A DNA stretch of 64,000 bases from Streptomyces sp. NBC_01754 (GCF_035918015.1 NZ_CP109132.1:3658001-3722000); one strand, 5' to 3'. Counted from the first letter of the stretch, positions 11,612-20,977 are shown. Notes: a model not told the origin generated them from the letters alone. Made by a program: numbers and translations.

Positions 11612-14466
11612 GCCTCCTTCCCGGCTGGCGCGCCGCCCTCCGGATCGCCCGGCGCGACGCCCTGCGGGCCAAGGGGCGCAGTGCGCTCGTCGTCGCGATG
11701 ATCGCACTGCCGGTCCTCGGCGTCACGGCCGCCGACGTCACCTACCGCAGCACCACCCCCACCAAGGCCGAACAGCTGACGGCCCAGATGGGCTCGGCGG
11801 ACGCGGTCTTCAGCTCGGCGCGCATCGGGCCCGTGCCGGTGGAGCAGCTGCCCAACGCGACGAACTGGGGCACCCCCGGCCACCGGATGGCGGAAACGGA
11901 CGGTGACACCTCCCTGCCCGTCGACGTACCGGGCACCATCCCGAAGGGCTCCCGGTACGTGACCGAGCAGTCCGCCCCCGCCACGGTCACCACCCGGCAC
12001 GGCATCGTCACCACCGAGATCGTCGAGCTGCGCACCTCCGACCAGGTCGTCCGGGGAAAGCTCGAGCTGACCGGGGGGTCCTACCCGAGCGGCAAGGGCG
12101 AGATGGTGGCGACCGACCGGTTCCTGGAGTCGACCGGGCTGCACATCGGCTCCCGCACCACGCTGCGCGGGCCCGAGCAGTCCTACACGATCACCGGGAG
12201 CGTGGAGCTGCCCGACGACCTCGCGAAGCACGCGCTGTACGCCGAGCCGGGGGCGGTCCTCGCCCCCTGGAAGGCGGCGTCCGACCGGGACGAGAAGGTG
12301 GTACCGCCCAACCCGGACGCCATGCACTGGCTGGTACAGGGCCCTGCCGGGGCGGGTATCTCCTGGCCGGACGTGCTCGCGGCCAACGAGAAGGGGGTCC
12401 TGGTGCTGTCCCGCCAGGCCGTCCTCGACCCGCCGCCCGACTCCGAGATACCCAGGGCCGCGACCGCCGGGGACAGCTTCGAACCCGGGCAGCTGGAACT
12501 GAGCGCGGCCATGGTGACCGTCATCGTCATGGCCGTCCTGGAAATCGTCCTGCTGGCCGGTCCCGCGTTCGCCGTCGGCGCTCGCCGTTCCCGTAGGCAG
12601 CTCGGTCTCATCGGCTCCTGCGGCGGCGACCGGCGTCAGGTGCGGGCCGTGGTCCTCGCCGGTGGCGTGGTGCTCGGCGGAGCCGGAGCCGTCACCGGGG
12701 TCGTCGCGGGCGTCGGGCTGACCGCCGCCTTCCGTCCGCTGATCGAGGGCTGGGAGGAGCACCGGTTCGGCCGGCTCGAACTCCGCTGGGCAGAGTTGCT
12801 GACGATCGGCGCCGTCGGCCTCGTCACCGGCGTCCTGGCGGCGCTGGCCCCCGCGATCGCGGCCGGCCGGAGACCCGTCCTGGAATCGCTCACCGGCCGC
12901 CGCGGAACACGGCGGAGCTCCCGTGTCCTGCCGATGGTGGGCGGTGCGGCACTGGCGAGCGGCGTGGCCGTCGCCGTCCTCGGGGGACTGACCACCGACA
13001 CGACGCTGGTCGCGGGCGGTTCCGTGGTCGCCGAGCTCGGGCTGCTCGGGTGCGTACCGGTGATCGTCGGCTTCATCGGCCGGTTCGGCGCCCGTCTGCC
13101 GCTCTCCCCCCGGTTGGCGCTGCGCGACGCCGCCCGCAACCGCGGGCGCACGGCTCCGGCGGTCGCCGCCGTGATGGCGGCGGTCGCGGGCACCGTGGCC
13201 CTCGCCACCTACACGGTCAGCATGACGGCGCAACACGCGTACGACCGTGTCCCCGCGATGACGCCCGGCACGGTGGCGCTCCTGGCCACGGATCCTGCGG
13301 GCGTCGACCAGCTCCCCCTGGCCAGGGCCGCCGCGGAACAGACCCTGCCGGTCACCGGCGCCCACGCCGGCCTCGGACGGGTCTGGGCGGGGTCCGACTG
13401 CTCCGTGTACCACGAGGACGAGAGCGGCTGCGGCACGCTCACCCTGGTCAAGCCCAAGGGGGAGGGCCACAGCTGCCCGTTGCGGGGACCGGGGGCCAGG
13501 GAGCTCGCCGAGAGTCTCTCCGCAGCCGCCCACAAGGATCTGATGAACTCTCCCGCGTGCACGGACGAGAACGGCACCGTGACCGCGTTCGACTCGGGCG
13601 CAAGCAAGATCGTCGTGGGGGACGCCGCGCTGCTCACCTCATACGTGAAGCTCGACGACCCCGCGGCGGCAAAGGCGCTGGCAGCCGGCACACCGGTACT
13701 GCTCAACTCCGCGTACGCGAAGAACGGCCAGGTGACCCTCAAGGCCGTCCACACGTACGACGACCGCGACAAGGAGAACCGGAAGCCGCACCCGGGCAAG
13801 GCCGAGATCACCACGGAGCGCCTGAAGGTGTACGTCGCCCCGGCGGAGTACAGCACCACCCCGGGCATCCGGATGATCCTTCCGGAGAAGACCGCGGACC
13901 GGCTCGGACTGCATACCGCGCCCTACGGCAGTCTCTACTCCGTCACGCACCCACCGACCGACGCGGAGCAGCAGGCCATGTCGTCCGCCTTGGCGCAGGC
14001 CGGGAACGGGGTCCACCTCCAGGCGGCCTACGAGTACGCCGACGAGGAGGACGTGACCCTGCTGATCCTCGCCCTGTTCGCGGGCGTCGTGACGCTGGGT
14101 GCCGCCGCTATCACGACCGGTCTCGCCAAGGCGGACTCGGAGGCGGACCTCGCCACGCTCGGTGCGGTAGGAGCACCCCCGCGCCTGCGGCGCACACTCT
14201 CCGGGTTCCAGTGCGGGGTGGTCGCTCTCACCGGTGTGCTGCTCGGCACTGTGGCGGGTGTCGTCCCGGCGGTGGCTCTGCGCCTGGTCGACCTGTCCAA
14301 CTCCATGGACCTGATGCGGGCGCAGCCCATGTACTCCGCGTACACACCGATCATTCTGCCGTGGGAGACCATCGGGCTGCTCGTCGTCGCGGTGCCGGTG
14401 CTGGCCGGTCTGCTCGCCGCCGCGTTCTCCAGGTCGCGGCCGGACATGACCCGGCGCGCAGGATGA
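11608..14466 (+). CDS. ABC transporter FtsX-type permease
   Basis: 952 aa. Begins with a short basic segment and a first membrane helix (about residues 28-44), then a large extracytoplasmic domain, a cluster of helices with FtsX domain around residues 300-430, two more helices, a second Cys-containing outer domain (DCSVYHEDESGCG region) and a final three-helix FtsX domain (about 820-945). This is the two-FtsX-domain layout of macrolide/peptide exporters. GTG start overlaps the ATPase stop. The substrate cannot be read from sequence; antibiotic or antimicrobial peptide export is the family-based guess. Confidence 0.92.
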   Translation: MSLLPGWRAALRIARRDALRAKGRSALVVAMIALPVLGVTAADVTYRSTTPTKAEQLTAQMGSADAVFSSARIGPVPVEQLPNATNWGTPGHRMAETDGDTSLPVDVPGTIPKGSRYVTEQSAPATVTTRHGIVTTEIVELRTSDQVVRGKLELTGGSYPSGKGEMVATDRFLESTGLHIGSRTTLRGPEQSYTITGSVELPDDLAKHALYAEPGAVLAPWKAASDRDEKVVPPNPDAMHWLVQGPAGAGISWPDVLAANEKGVLVLSRQAVLDPPPDSEIPRAATAGDSFEPGQLELSAAMVTVIVMAVLEIVLLAGPAFAVGARRSRRQLGLIGSCGGDRRQVRAVVLAGGVVLGGAGAVTGVVAGVGLTAAFRPLIEGWEEHRFGRLELRWAELLTIGAVGLVTGVLAALAPAIAAGRRPVLESLTGRRGTRRSSRVLPMVGGAALASGVAVAVLGGLTTDTTLVAGGSVVAELGLLGCVPVIVGFIGRFGARLPLSPRLALRDAARNRGRTAPAVAAVMAAVAGTVALATYTVSMTAQHAYDRVPAMTPGTVALLATDPAGVDQLPLARAAAEQTLPVTGAHAGLGRVWAGSDCSVYHEDESGCGTLTLVKPKGEGHSCPLRGPGARELAESLSAAAHKDLMNSPACTDENGTVTAFDSGASKIVVGDAALLTSYVKLDDPAAAKALAAGTPVLLNSAYAKNGQVTLKAVHTYDDRDKENRKPHPGKAEITTERLKVYVAPAEYSTTPGIRMILPEKTADRLGLHTAPYGSLYSVTHPPTDAEQQAMSSALAQAGNGVHLQAAYEYADEEDVTLLILALFAGVVTLGAAAITTGLAKADSEADLATLGAVGAPPRLRRTLSGFQCGVVALTGVLLGTVAGVVPAVALRLVDLSNSMDLMRAQPMYSAYTPIILPWETIGLLVVAVPVLAGLLAAAFSRSRPDMTRRAG

Positions 14467-14527
14467 CCGGTACGGGCGGGATCTTCCCGTGGCTCGGCCG
14501 GCTCACCTGCTGACCAGCTGTTCAGAG

Positions 14528-14563
14528 GCCCCCGGAAATGGTGGATCTTGCTTTTCCGGGGGC
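14528..14563 (+). terminator. Terminator after the ABC permease
   Basis: Perfect 11-bp stem GCCCCCGGAAA (14528-14538) with TTTCCGGGGGC (14553-14563), 14-nt loop. No T-tract follows, as is common in Streptomyces. Confidence 0.75.
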
Positions 14564-14603
14564 TCCGCCGTGCCGTGCGACTGGTGTGGGAGACAATGAG
14601 GGC

Positions 14604-15158
14604 ATGGAGATGCCGAGGAATGACCGGTCGCAGGAGCACCCCCAGGTCCTCGTGGTGGGACAGGACGGAATGGCCATCGGCGGCGGTGGCGGTGGCGGTG
14701 ACGACGAGTCACGCGAGATCCCCGTGACGGAGATGGTGGAACAGCCCGCGAAGGTCATGCGCATCGGCAGCATGATCAAGCAGCTTCTGGAAGAGGTCAG
14801 GGCCGCCCCTCTCGACGAGGCGAGCCGGGTCCGGCTGAAGGAGATCCACGCGGGCTCGGTCAAGGAGCTGGAGGACGGTCTGGCGCCCGAGCTGGTGGAG
14901 GAACTGGAACGTCTCTCGCTGCCGTTCACCGAGGACTCCGTCCCCTCCGAGGCGGAGCTGCGGATCGCGCAGGCCCAGCTGGTCGGCTGGCTGGAGGGCC
15001 TGTTCCACGGCATCCAGACGGCTCTGTTCGCGCAGCAGATGGCGGCCCGCGCCCAGCTGGAGCAGATGCGGCGCGCCCTGCCTCCGGGCGCCGTCCAGGA
15101 GGAGGAGCAGGACGGCCCGGACCCGCACGGCCCGACCCGCTCGGGCCCTTATCTGTGA
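14604..15158 (+). CDS. bpa: Bacterial proteasome activator Bpa
   Basis: 184 aa, closely resembling, from memory, mycobacterial Bpa (PafE) over the central helical region (VEQPAKVMRIGSMIKQLL, ELEDGLAPELVEEL, AQAQLVGWLEGLFHGIQT). Bpa forms an ATP-independent dodecameric ring that opens the 20S proteasome gate. The C terminus GPYL provides the hydrophobic-Tyr-X motif that docks into proteasome alpha subunits. The N terminus has a poly-Gly run (GGGGGGG). Proteasome genes are not in the window. ATG 14604 is used; ATG 14610 with GAGGG upstream is equally plausible. Confidence 0.93.
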   Translation: MEMPRNDRSQEHPQVLVVGQDGMAIGGGGGGGDDESREIPVTEMVEQPAKVMRIGSMIKQLLEEVRAAPLDEASRVRLKEIHAGSVKELEDGLAPELVEELERLSLPFTEDSVPSEAELRIAQAQLVGWLEGLFHGIQTALFAQQMAARAQLEQMRRALPPGAVQEEEQDGPDPHGPTRSGPYL

Positions 15159-15210
15159 GTACGCCTGACCCTGCGTGACCAGTCCGGCCCAGCACGACCG
15201 ACTTGGCCCC

Positions 15211-15290
15211 GCGTACCTGGTTGGGCGCTGCGTGCCTGGTTGGGCCCTGGCGTGCCTGGTTGGGCCCTGGCGTGCCTGGCTTGGCCTTGC
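15211..15290. repeat. Imperfect 20-bp tandem repeat in the bpa / quinone oxidoreductase gap
   Basis: Units CGTGCCTGGTTGGGCCCTGG at 15231-15250 and 15251-15270 are identical, flanked by degenerate copies at about 15211-15230 and 15271-15290. The rest of 15159-15605 shows further short GC-rich direct repeats (GCGCGGCTCGGGG near 15365-15400) and no convincing gene; open frames there are repeat artefacts. Confidence 0.8.
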
Positions 15291-15579
15291 GTAGCCGACC
15301 CGGGCCCCGGCGTGACCGCACTCGGCCGTCCTTGGACACGCTCGGACAAGCACGGCACGCTCGGGCGCGGCTCGGGGCTCGGGCGCGGCTCGGGGCGGCA
15401 CGAGGCCCGGCACACAGGACGTACAGAACGTGTGCCGGGCTCTCGTCATGCGGGTGATGCGCGCGTCGGACCGTCTGCGCCTGACCTTCCACGCCGGACC
15501 GCGCTGCTCCCGCCAACCGCCGGGCGATGAGATCCGGCTCCGAGAACGGATCCTGCGGTATCGGCCGCAGCACCGCCGA

Positions 15580-15602
15580 GGCGGGGGCGTCAGGAGCCCG
15601 CC
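15580..15602 (-). terminator. Possible terminator of the quinone oxidoreductase gene
   Basis: GGCGGG (15580-15585) pairs with CCCGCC (15597-15602), just past the leftward stop codon at 15606. Short stem, so low certainty. Confidence 0.35.
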
Positions 15603-15605
15603 GAG

Positions 15606-16592
15606 TCAGGCCCCCGGGGCCACCAGGAGCACCTTGCCGACATGGGCGCTCGACTCCAGCACGCGGTGCGCCTCCGCCGCCTCAGCCATCGGCACCGTAC
15701 GGTCCACGATCGGCCGTACGACGCCGTCCGCGATCAGCGGCCAGACGTGCTCGCGTACCGCCGCGATGATGGCGGCCTTCTCCGCGAGCGGCCGGCCGCG
15801 CAACGAGGTGGCCGTGACGGCGGCACGCTTGGTCAGCAGGGCCCCCAGGTTCAGCTCTCCCTTGGCTCCGCCCTGGAGGCCGATGATGGCCAGCCGCCCG
15901 TTCACCGCCAGAGCCCGGACGTTCCGGTCCAGGTACTTGGCCCCCACGATGTCGAGGACGACGTCCGCGCCGGCGCCGTCCGTGGCCTGGCGCAACTCCT
16001 CGACGAAGTCCTGCTCGCGGTAGTCGATGAGGATGTCCGCGCCCAGCTCCTTGCAGCGGGCCAGCTTCTCGGGGCTCCCTGCCGTCACCGCGACGCGTGC
16101 CCCGACGGCCTTGGCGAGCTGGATCGCCATCGTCCCGATTCCGCTGGAGCCGCCGTGGATCAACACGGTCTCACCTGGGCGCAGATGAGCCACCATGAAG
16201 ACGTTGGACCAGACGGTCGCCGTCACCTCGGGCAGTGCTGCCGCAACCGTGAGATCGACACCTTCGGGTACGGGCAGCAGCTGACCGGACGGCACGGCGA
16301 CCTTCTCCGCATAGCCGCCTCCCGCCAGCAGACCGCACACCTCGTCGCCCACGGACCAGCCGGTCGCTCCCGGGCCGAGCGCGGCGACACGGCCCGCGCA
16401 CTCCAGCCCGGGGTAGGGCGAGGCGCCGGGCGGCGGGTTGTAGAACCCCTGCCGCTGAAGGACATCGGCCCGGTTGACGGCGCTGGACACGACCTCGACG
16501 AGGACTTCACCCTCGCCTGGTACGGGATCAGGGACCTCGGCCCATACGAGCGCCTCGGGGCCACCGGGTTCGGGGATCGTGATCGCATACAT
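15606..16592 (-). CDS. NAD(P)H quinone oxidoreductase, PIG3/zinc-free MDR family
   Basis: 328-aa medium-chain reductase. GroES-like N-terminal half with SSAVNRADVLQRQGFYNPPPG typical of the PIG3/quinone reductase branch; Rossmann motif GGSSGIGTMAIQLAKA for NADPH. The zinc-binding cysteines of alcohol dehydrogenases are absent. Probably reduces quinones or reactive enones, protecting against oxidative stress. Starts 181 nt downstream of the channel gene on the same strand; it may be a separate unit. Confidence 0.88.
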   Translation of the reverse strand: MYAITIPEPGGPEALVWAEVPDPVPGEGEVLVEVVSSAVNRADVLQRQGFYNPPPGASPYPGLECAGRVAALGPGATGWSVGDEVCGLLAGGGYAEKVAVPSGQLLPVPEGVDLTVAAALPEVTATVWSNVFMVAHLRPGETVLIHGGSSGIGTMAIQLAKAVGARVAVTAGSPEKLARCKELGADILIDYREQDFVEELRQATDGAGADVVLDIVGAKYLDRNVRALAVNGRLAIIGLQGGAKGELNLGALLTKRAAVTATSLRGRPLAEKAAIIAAVREHVWPLIADGVVRPIVDRTVPMAEAAEAHRVLESSAHVGKVLLVAPGA

Positions 16593-16772
16593 GGCCGCGA
16601 GGCTACTCCGTACCGCCCCGCAGACCGCTCAGGCCTGCCCTGCCAGGCCCTCAGGTCTACCCTGCGGACGAGCCCCGCACCGGAGGCCCTTCCGGCCGCA
16701 GCCTCACACGATTCGTACTCCCGCTCCCGCGCGCCCACTCCTCGGGACGGGGGACGTCCCGCGTCTCCGGCG

Positions 16773-17876
16773 CTACGACCGGGGCTTCGGCTGCTGCGGG
16801 TGGGCCATGTGCGGGCCGGGAAGGGGTGAGGCGCGCACGATCGCGATCACCCGGTCCGTCAACTGGAGTGGACTCGCCGCCGGATCGTCGTACCCCAGCA
16901 GCCGGTGACCACGGAGCACGGTGACCACCAGGTCGTCGGTCTCCCGGACGTTCTTGCCCACCTCGGCCTTTATCACCGGCCGTTCGACGAGGTCGAGACC
17001 GCTGCCCTGCTGGATGAGGTCCTCCATCACCGTGCCCGCGCTGGGGCTCAGGACGGAGAGGCCGAGCAGCCGACCCGCCGCACTCGCGCTGGTGATCACG
17101 GCATCGGCGCCTGACTGTCGCAGCAGCGGCGCGTTCTCCTCCTCACGCACAGCGGCCACGATCTTCGCTCCCCTGTTGAGCTGTCGTGCCGTCAGAGTCA
17201 CGAGTACCGCCGTGTCGTCGCGTTGGGTGGCGATGATGATCTGACGTGCTTTCTGGACCTCCGCCCTCAACAGCACATCGCTACGCGTCGCATCGCCCAG
17301 CACACCGACGAAGCCTTCGGCGTTGGCGGCCTCGATCACCTTGCCTGCGGGGTCGACGACAACGATCTGTTCCTTCCGCAGGCCCGTGGCGCACAGCGTC
17401 TGGATGGCCGAGCGGCCCTTGGTACCGAAACCGACGACGACGGTGTGTTCACGCAAGTTGGTTCTCCAACGGTTCAGCCGGAAGTCCTCCCGGGTCCGTT
17501 CCGTCAGGACCTCGAGGGTGGTGCCGACCAAGATGATCAGGAAGAGCACGCGCAGCGGCGTCACCAGCAAGACGTTGGCGAGCCTGGCGGAGTCGCTGTA
17601 CGGGGTGATGTCGCCGTAGCCGGTCGTCGAGAGGGTGACCGTCGAGTAGTAGGCGGCGTCGAGGAGGTCGACCTTGTCGTCCGCGCTGTCGTGGTATCCG
17701 CCCCGGTCGGCCCAGACGATGAAGATCGTTATGGCCAGCACCGCCAGAGCCATCGCGAGCCGCTTGGCGACCTGTCGCAACGGCCTGTCCATCCTACGGC
17801 GGGGCAGAAGCACCCGCGTGGGCACGACGTGCTCGTCAGCGCGCCTGGCCATCGCGTCGTGGCCGGGAAGTTTCAC
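16773..17876 (-). CDS. TrkA-N/RCK-domain potassium channel
   Basis: 367 aa from GTG 17876. Two membrane segments (about residues 38-56 and 101-121) flank the pore with selectivity filter TTGYGD (84-89). Cytoplasmic RCK part has Rossmann GFGTKG (149-154) and a C-terminal TrkA-C region. This is a ligand-gated K+ channel of the MthK/Kch type. GTG 17876 is chosen because it overlaps the moeA stop as GTGA and GGAAGG lies 9 nt upstream; GTG 17897 would give 7 more residues. The start codon is inside a parS site. Confidence 0.9.
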   Translation of the reverse strand: MKLPGHDAMARRADEHVVPTRVLLPRRRMDRPLRQVAKRLAMALAVLAITIFIVWADRGGYHDSADDKVDLLDAAYYSTVTLSTTGYGDITPYSDSARLANVLLVTPLRVLFLIILVGTTLEVLTERTREDFRLNRWRTNLREHTVVVGFGTKGRSAIQTLCATGLRKEQIVVVDPAGKVIEAANAEGFVGVLGDATRSDVLLRAEVQKARQIIIATQRDDTAVLVTLTARQLNRGAKIVAAVREEENAPLLRQSGADAVITSASAAGRLLGLSVLSPSAGTVMEDLIQQGSGLDLVERPVIKAEVGKNVRETDDLVVTVLRGHRLLGYDDPAASPLQLTDRVIAIVRASPLPGPHMAHPQQPKPRS

Positions 17877-17883
17877 GTGAAAC
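17870..17883. other. parS centromere site
   Basis: Exact 14-bp palindrome GTTTCACGTGAAAC, the Streptomyces ParB-binding consensus (close to the universal parS TGTTTCACGTGAAACA). It contains both the moeA stop codon and the start codon of the K+ channel gene. Confidence 0.92.
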
Positions 17884-19690
17884 ACCCTTCCGTCCACGGC
17901 TCAGCCGAGGTCCACGGGAGATCGAGAATCTCCACCTCGGTGCCGGACCGTACCCCGCCCGGCGGGACCACGGCCAGTCCATCGGCGGCGGCGATGCCGC
18001 GCAGCATGGCGGGCCCGGTGTAGTGCAGGGGTACGACGCTGTCCGCGCGGTGCACCACAGGAATCAGCCGGGTGTCGGACGGGTGGCCCTGCACCTCCTC
18101 GTACAGACGTGGTCGGTAGGGATCCTGAACCGGACGGCCGGCCATCCCCCGCAGCAGAGGCTCGGCCAGCGTGAGCAGCCCGGACACGGCGGCGAGCGGA
18201 TTCCCGGGCAGCCCCACCACGTAAGGGCCGCCGTCCGCCAGCCGCGCCAGCAGCATCGGATGGCCGGGGCGCACCGAGACGCCGTCCACCAGCAGTTCCG
18301 CACCGATCGCCGCGAGTACGGGGTGCACGTGGTCGACCGGACCGGCGGCGGTCCCGCCCGTGGTGAGGACGAGGTCGGCGTCCGAGGTGGCGAGGGCGTG
18401 CCGGAGCGCCTCCGCGTCGTCGCCGAGCCGCTGGGGGCCCTCGGCCTCTGCCCCCAGGGAACGGAGCCAGGGTCCGAGCATGGGACCGAGGGCGTCCCGG
18501 ATCAGACCGCCGCGAGGGAGTCCGGACGTGAGCAGCTCGTCCCCAAGGACGAGCACGTCCACGCGGGGCCGGGGTACGGCCACGAGTGCGTCGTACCCGG
18601 CCGCTGCCGCCAGCCCGAGGACCGGCGGGGTCACCACGGTGCCGACCGGTAGCAACTGGTCGCCGGAGCGGCATTCCTGGCCGCGCAGGCGGATGTCCTG
18701 ACCGGGGGCCACGTCACGGGTGGCGTGGAGCAGTGCTTTGGCGTCGTCGAGCCGGGCGTGCTCGCTCCGGATGACGGCGGTGGCCTCGGCCGGGATGCGG
18801 GCTCCGGTGGCGATACGCACCGCCCGGCCGTCAGGGAGCGGCGCTGCCTCCCCGTGCCCGGCAAGGAGTCCTTCGCCGTTCCGTACGGCCCAGGGGCCGG
18901 GCCCGGCGACGACCCAGCCGTCCATGGCAGAGGTGTCGAAGGACGGCAGATCGGTGAGCGCGACCACCGACTCGGCCAGGACGTGTCCGAGGGCACGCTC
19001 CAGCGGGAGGCGGTGAGCGGCAACGGGCGCGGCACGGCCCAGCCGCTCGGCCAGTGCCCGCGCGCCACTCCACGAGAGGGAGGAGTGCCGGCCGGGGTCG
19101 GCGCCGAAGGCAGACACGGCAGCGGGGTCAGCCGGTGGGACGCCGAGGGGGGCACCGGATCGGGACGCCTTCCGCCAACCCGGCTCGCTCCGGCCGCTGG
19201 GCCCGCTTCCGCCACTCGCCCCGTCACCGTTGCCCGGATCACCCGGAAGGGAGCCGGTACGGAAGGCTGCCGCGTTCGGGGATGTGTGGGTCGACGGCAC
19301 TGGGTCGGCCGGGAGCCTCTCGGCGGTGGGGGGCGTCGCGGCGGCGGAGGGTGTCGCGGCGGCCAGGTGTGGCGAAGCGGATGGGTTCGGCGGGACGGGT
19401 GAGTGCGACGGGGCGGGTGAGCGCGACGGGGTGGCCGGGGCCGGGTGGGCGGATGGGGCGGGGTGGGCGTATGGGGCCGGGTGCCAAGCCGATGTACCGG
19501 CCCGCTCGTGCGGTGTGGGACAGACAGTCTCCTCCCGACGCACGAGCGCCAGGGCCTGCTCCACGGCCCGCTCTTCCGCGGCCCGCTCCTCAGCTGCCCG
19601 CTCCTCAGCTGCCCGCTGCTCGGCGGCTCTTTCCTCTGCTGTCCGGCCGGAGGGCGACGGGCTGTGGGCCTCGCCCCCGTGCGCCGTCAT
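17873..19690 (-). CDS. moeA: Molybdopterin molybdenumtransferase MoeA with long N-terminal extension
   Basis: 605 aa. The catalytic MoeA body starts at about residue 205 and inserts molybdenum into adenylated molybdopterin: DTSAMDGWV, ATGARIPAEATAVI, the MPT-binding TTGGTAAG (normally TGGxS/T-x-G) and GLPGNPLAA are visible. The first 200 residues are not seen in E. coli MoeA: a Glu/Ala repeat (AAEERAAEQR and variants, about 18-45) likely to form a charged helix, then a Pro/Ala/Ser-rich disordered stretch. ATG overlaps the mobA stop (ATGA) and the stop overlaps the channel start, so three genes are coupled. Function of the extension is unknown. Confidence 0.9.
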   Translation of the reverse strand: MTAHGGEAHSPSPSGRTAEERAAEQRAAEERAAEERAAEERAVEQALALVRREETVCPTPHERAGTSAWHPAPYAHPAPSAHPAPATPSRSPAPSHSPVPPNPSASPHLAAATPSAAATPPTAERLPADPVPSTHTSPNAAAFRTGSLPGDPGNGDGASGGSGPSGRSEPGWRKASRSGAPLGVPPADPAAVSAFGADPGRHSSLSWSGARALAERLGRAAPVAAHRLPLERALGHVLAESVVALTDLPSFDTSAMDGWVVAGPGPWAVRNGEGLLAGHGEAAPLPDGRAVRIATGARIPAEATAVIRSEHARLDDAKALLHATRDVAPGQDIRLRGQECRSGDQLLPVGTVVTPPVLGLAAAAGYDALVAVPRPRVDVLVLGDELLTSGLPRGGLIRDALGPMLGPWLRSLGAEAEGPQRLGDDAEALRHALATSDADLVLTTGGTAAGPVDHVHPVLAAIGAELLVDGVSVRPGHPMLLARLADGGPYVVGLPGNPLAAVSGLLTLAEPLLRGMAGRPVQDPYRPRLYEEVQGHPSDTRLIPVVHRADSVVPLHYTGPAMLRGIAAADGLAVVPPGGVRSGTEVEILDLPWTSAEPWTEGCFT

Positions 19691-20562
19691 GGTGTGCCGG
19701 CCCCTCCGCCGGCCTCCGCTTCTTCCGCCCAGCGAAGGGCGAGCCCCACGGCCTTGCGGGCGGCCTCGGCCACCGCTTCGGCGGCGGCCTCCGGACTCTT
19801 CCCACTGCTCGCCGCCGCCGCCGCGTATCCCACAAGGAAAGTGGTCAGCGGTGCGGCGGGCCGGGCGACACCGTGCGCGGCGTCACGGGCGAGGTCGAGC
19901 AGCACGTCGGTGTCGACGTGGAGTTCGATGCCCAGTTCGTTCTTGACTGCGGTGATCCATTCGTCCAGCACGGTCCCATGCTCCCTGATCCGCGTGCGGG
20001 CGGCGGCGAGGTCCTCCCAGGTGTCGCAGTCGAAGGAGGCGAGCGGGCCGGCGTCGACCCGCTCCATGTCCAGCTCTGCGGTGAGCAGCCGCAGGGGGAG
20101 TCCGGCGAGGCTGCCGTGTTCGGTGGCGAGAAGTGCCAGCTCCCGCCGGATCGGTTCGGCTCGGTAGACGGCGACCAGCGGCTGGTCCCTGCCATCCGGA
20201 TCGGTGCACATCGCCCCCTCCCGGTCTCCCGTTCCGGCCGCGGTCAGCAATGAGCGAACGGTCTCCCCTGCCAGGAAGGGCAGATCTGCGGAGAGCACCA
20301 GCACCATGTCCCCGGCCGTATGCCGCACCCCGGTGTCCAGAGCGGCCAACGGGCCTCCGCCCTGGGGTACTTCCCGCGCCCATACGACCGGACGCCGGGT
20401 GGGCCTGCGCCCGCCCACCACCACGGTGGTCCCGGCGTCGGGGCAAACGGCGAGTACCCGGTCGAGCAGGGTTCGGCCACCCACCCTGAGCCCTGGTTTA
20501 TCGGCGCCACCAAGCCTCTTAGCAGCCCCGCCGGCAAGGACGATGGCGTCATACGCGGTCAT
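19687..20562 (-). CDS. mobA: MobA-like NTP transferase fused to a small C-terminal helical domain (DUF6457-like)
   Basis: 291 aa. N-terminal nucleotidyltransferase: IVLAGGAAKRLGGADKP (NTP loop), LSADLPFLAGE and LASFDCDTWEDLAAAR, as in molybdenum cofactor guanylyltransferases. The last 95 residues (LDEWITAVKNELGIEL onward) form a separate Ala-rich helical domain seen as an independent DUF6457 protein in other actinomycetes. ATG 20562 is the first codon before the conserved AGG loop. Placed directly upstream of moeA, so it probably acts in molybdenum cofactor maturation; CoxC-like use of MoCD (CTP) is the alternative. Confidence 0.87.
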   Translation of the reverse strand: MTAYDAIVLAGGAAKRLGGADKPGLRVGGRTLLDRVLAVCPDAGTTVVVGGRRPTRRPVVWAREVPQGGGPLAALDTGVRHTAGDMVLVLSADLPFLAGETVRSLLTAAGTGDREGAMCTDPDGRDQPLVAVYRAEPIRRELALLATEHGSLAGLPLRLLTAELDMERVDAGPLASFDCDTWEDLAAARTRIREHGTVLDEWITAVKNELGIELHVDTDVLLDLARDAAHGVARPAAPLTTFLVGYAAAAASSGKSPEAAAEAVAEAARKAVGLALRWAEEAEAGGGAGTP

Positions 20563-20977
20563 GCCCTGAGTATGCGTTCCCCCTACTCCCCCGGGGCCGC
20601 CGGGTGCGCCCGGTGTTATGAAACGCACCAGCACCCGCCCGGCCAACCCCGACGCCCTCTCACACCTACTCGCAGCACACCAGACATCCGACCACCGGAC
20701 ACCCCACTGCCGAACGCCGCACTGCCGAACGACCCACTGCCGAACGACCGACCGCCGAGCCTGCCACCGCCGGACGTCCGGCTGCCAGGCATCCGCCCGT
20801 ATCCAGCTGCGGCACAACGGACAGCTGACCGCCGAACGCCCCTCTGCCGGACAACCACGCGCCGCCATCCGCGCCGGGGCTCGCCCGGAAGGGGCCGCAC
20901 CTGGCATCAGGCCGCCTGCGGCCGGTCCGGCATCCCGGCCGCAGGGTCCGGATGCCGGGTCCGGGTCCGGGTCCGGG
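20563..20977. other. Gene-free, repetitive gap between mobA and the second bkd operon
   Basis: About 415 bp without a convincing gene. Positions 20690-20760 carry a loose CTGCCGAACG-type repeat (at least four copies), and 20955-20985 a GGGTCC run. Open frames here are GC-skew artefacts. The mobA promoter should be in its left part. Confidence 0.55.

Noticed and set aside
15211..15290. Possible CRISPR array
   Set aside because: Units are directly abutting with no unique spacers and no cas genes nearby.
14709..15449. 246-codon - strand frame covering the 20-bp repeats
   Set aside because: Overlaps bpa antisense; apparent repeats in the protein only mirror the DNA repeat.
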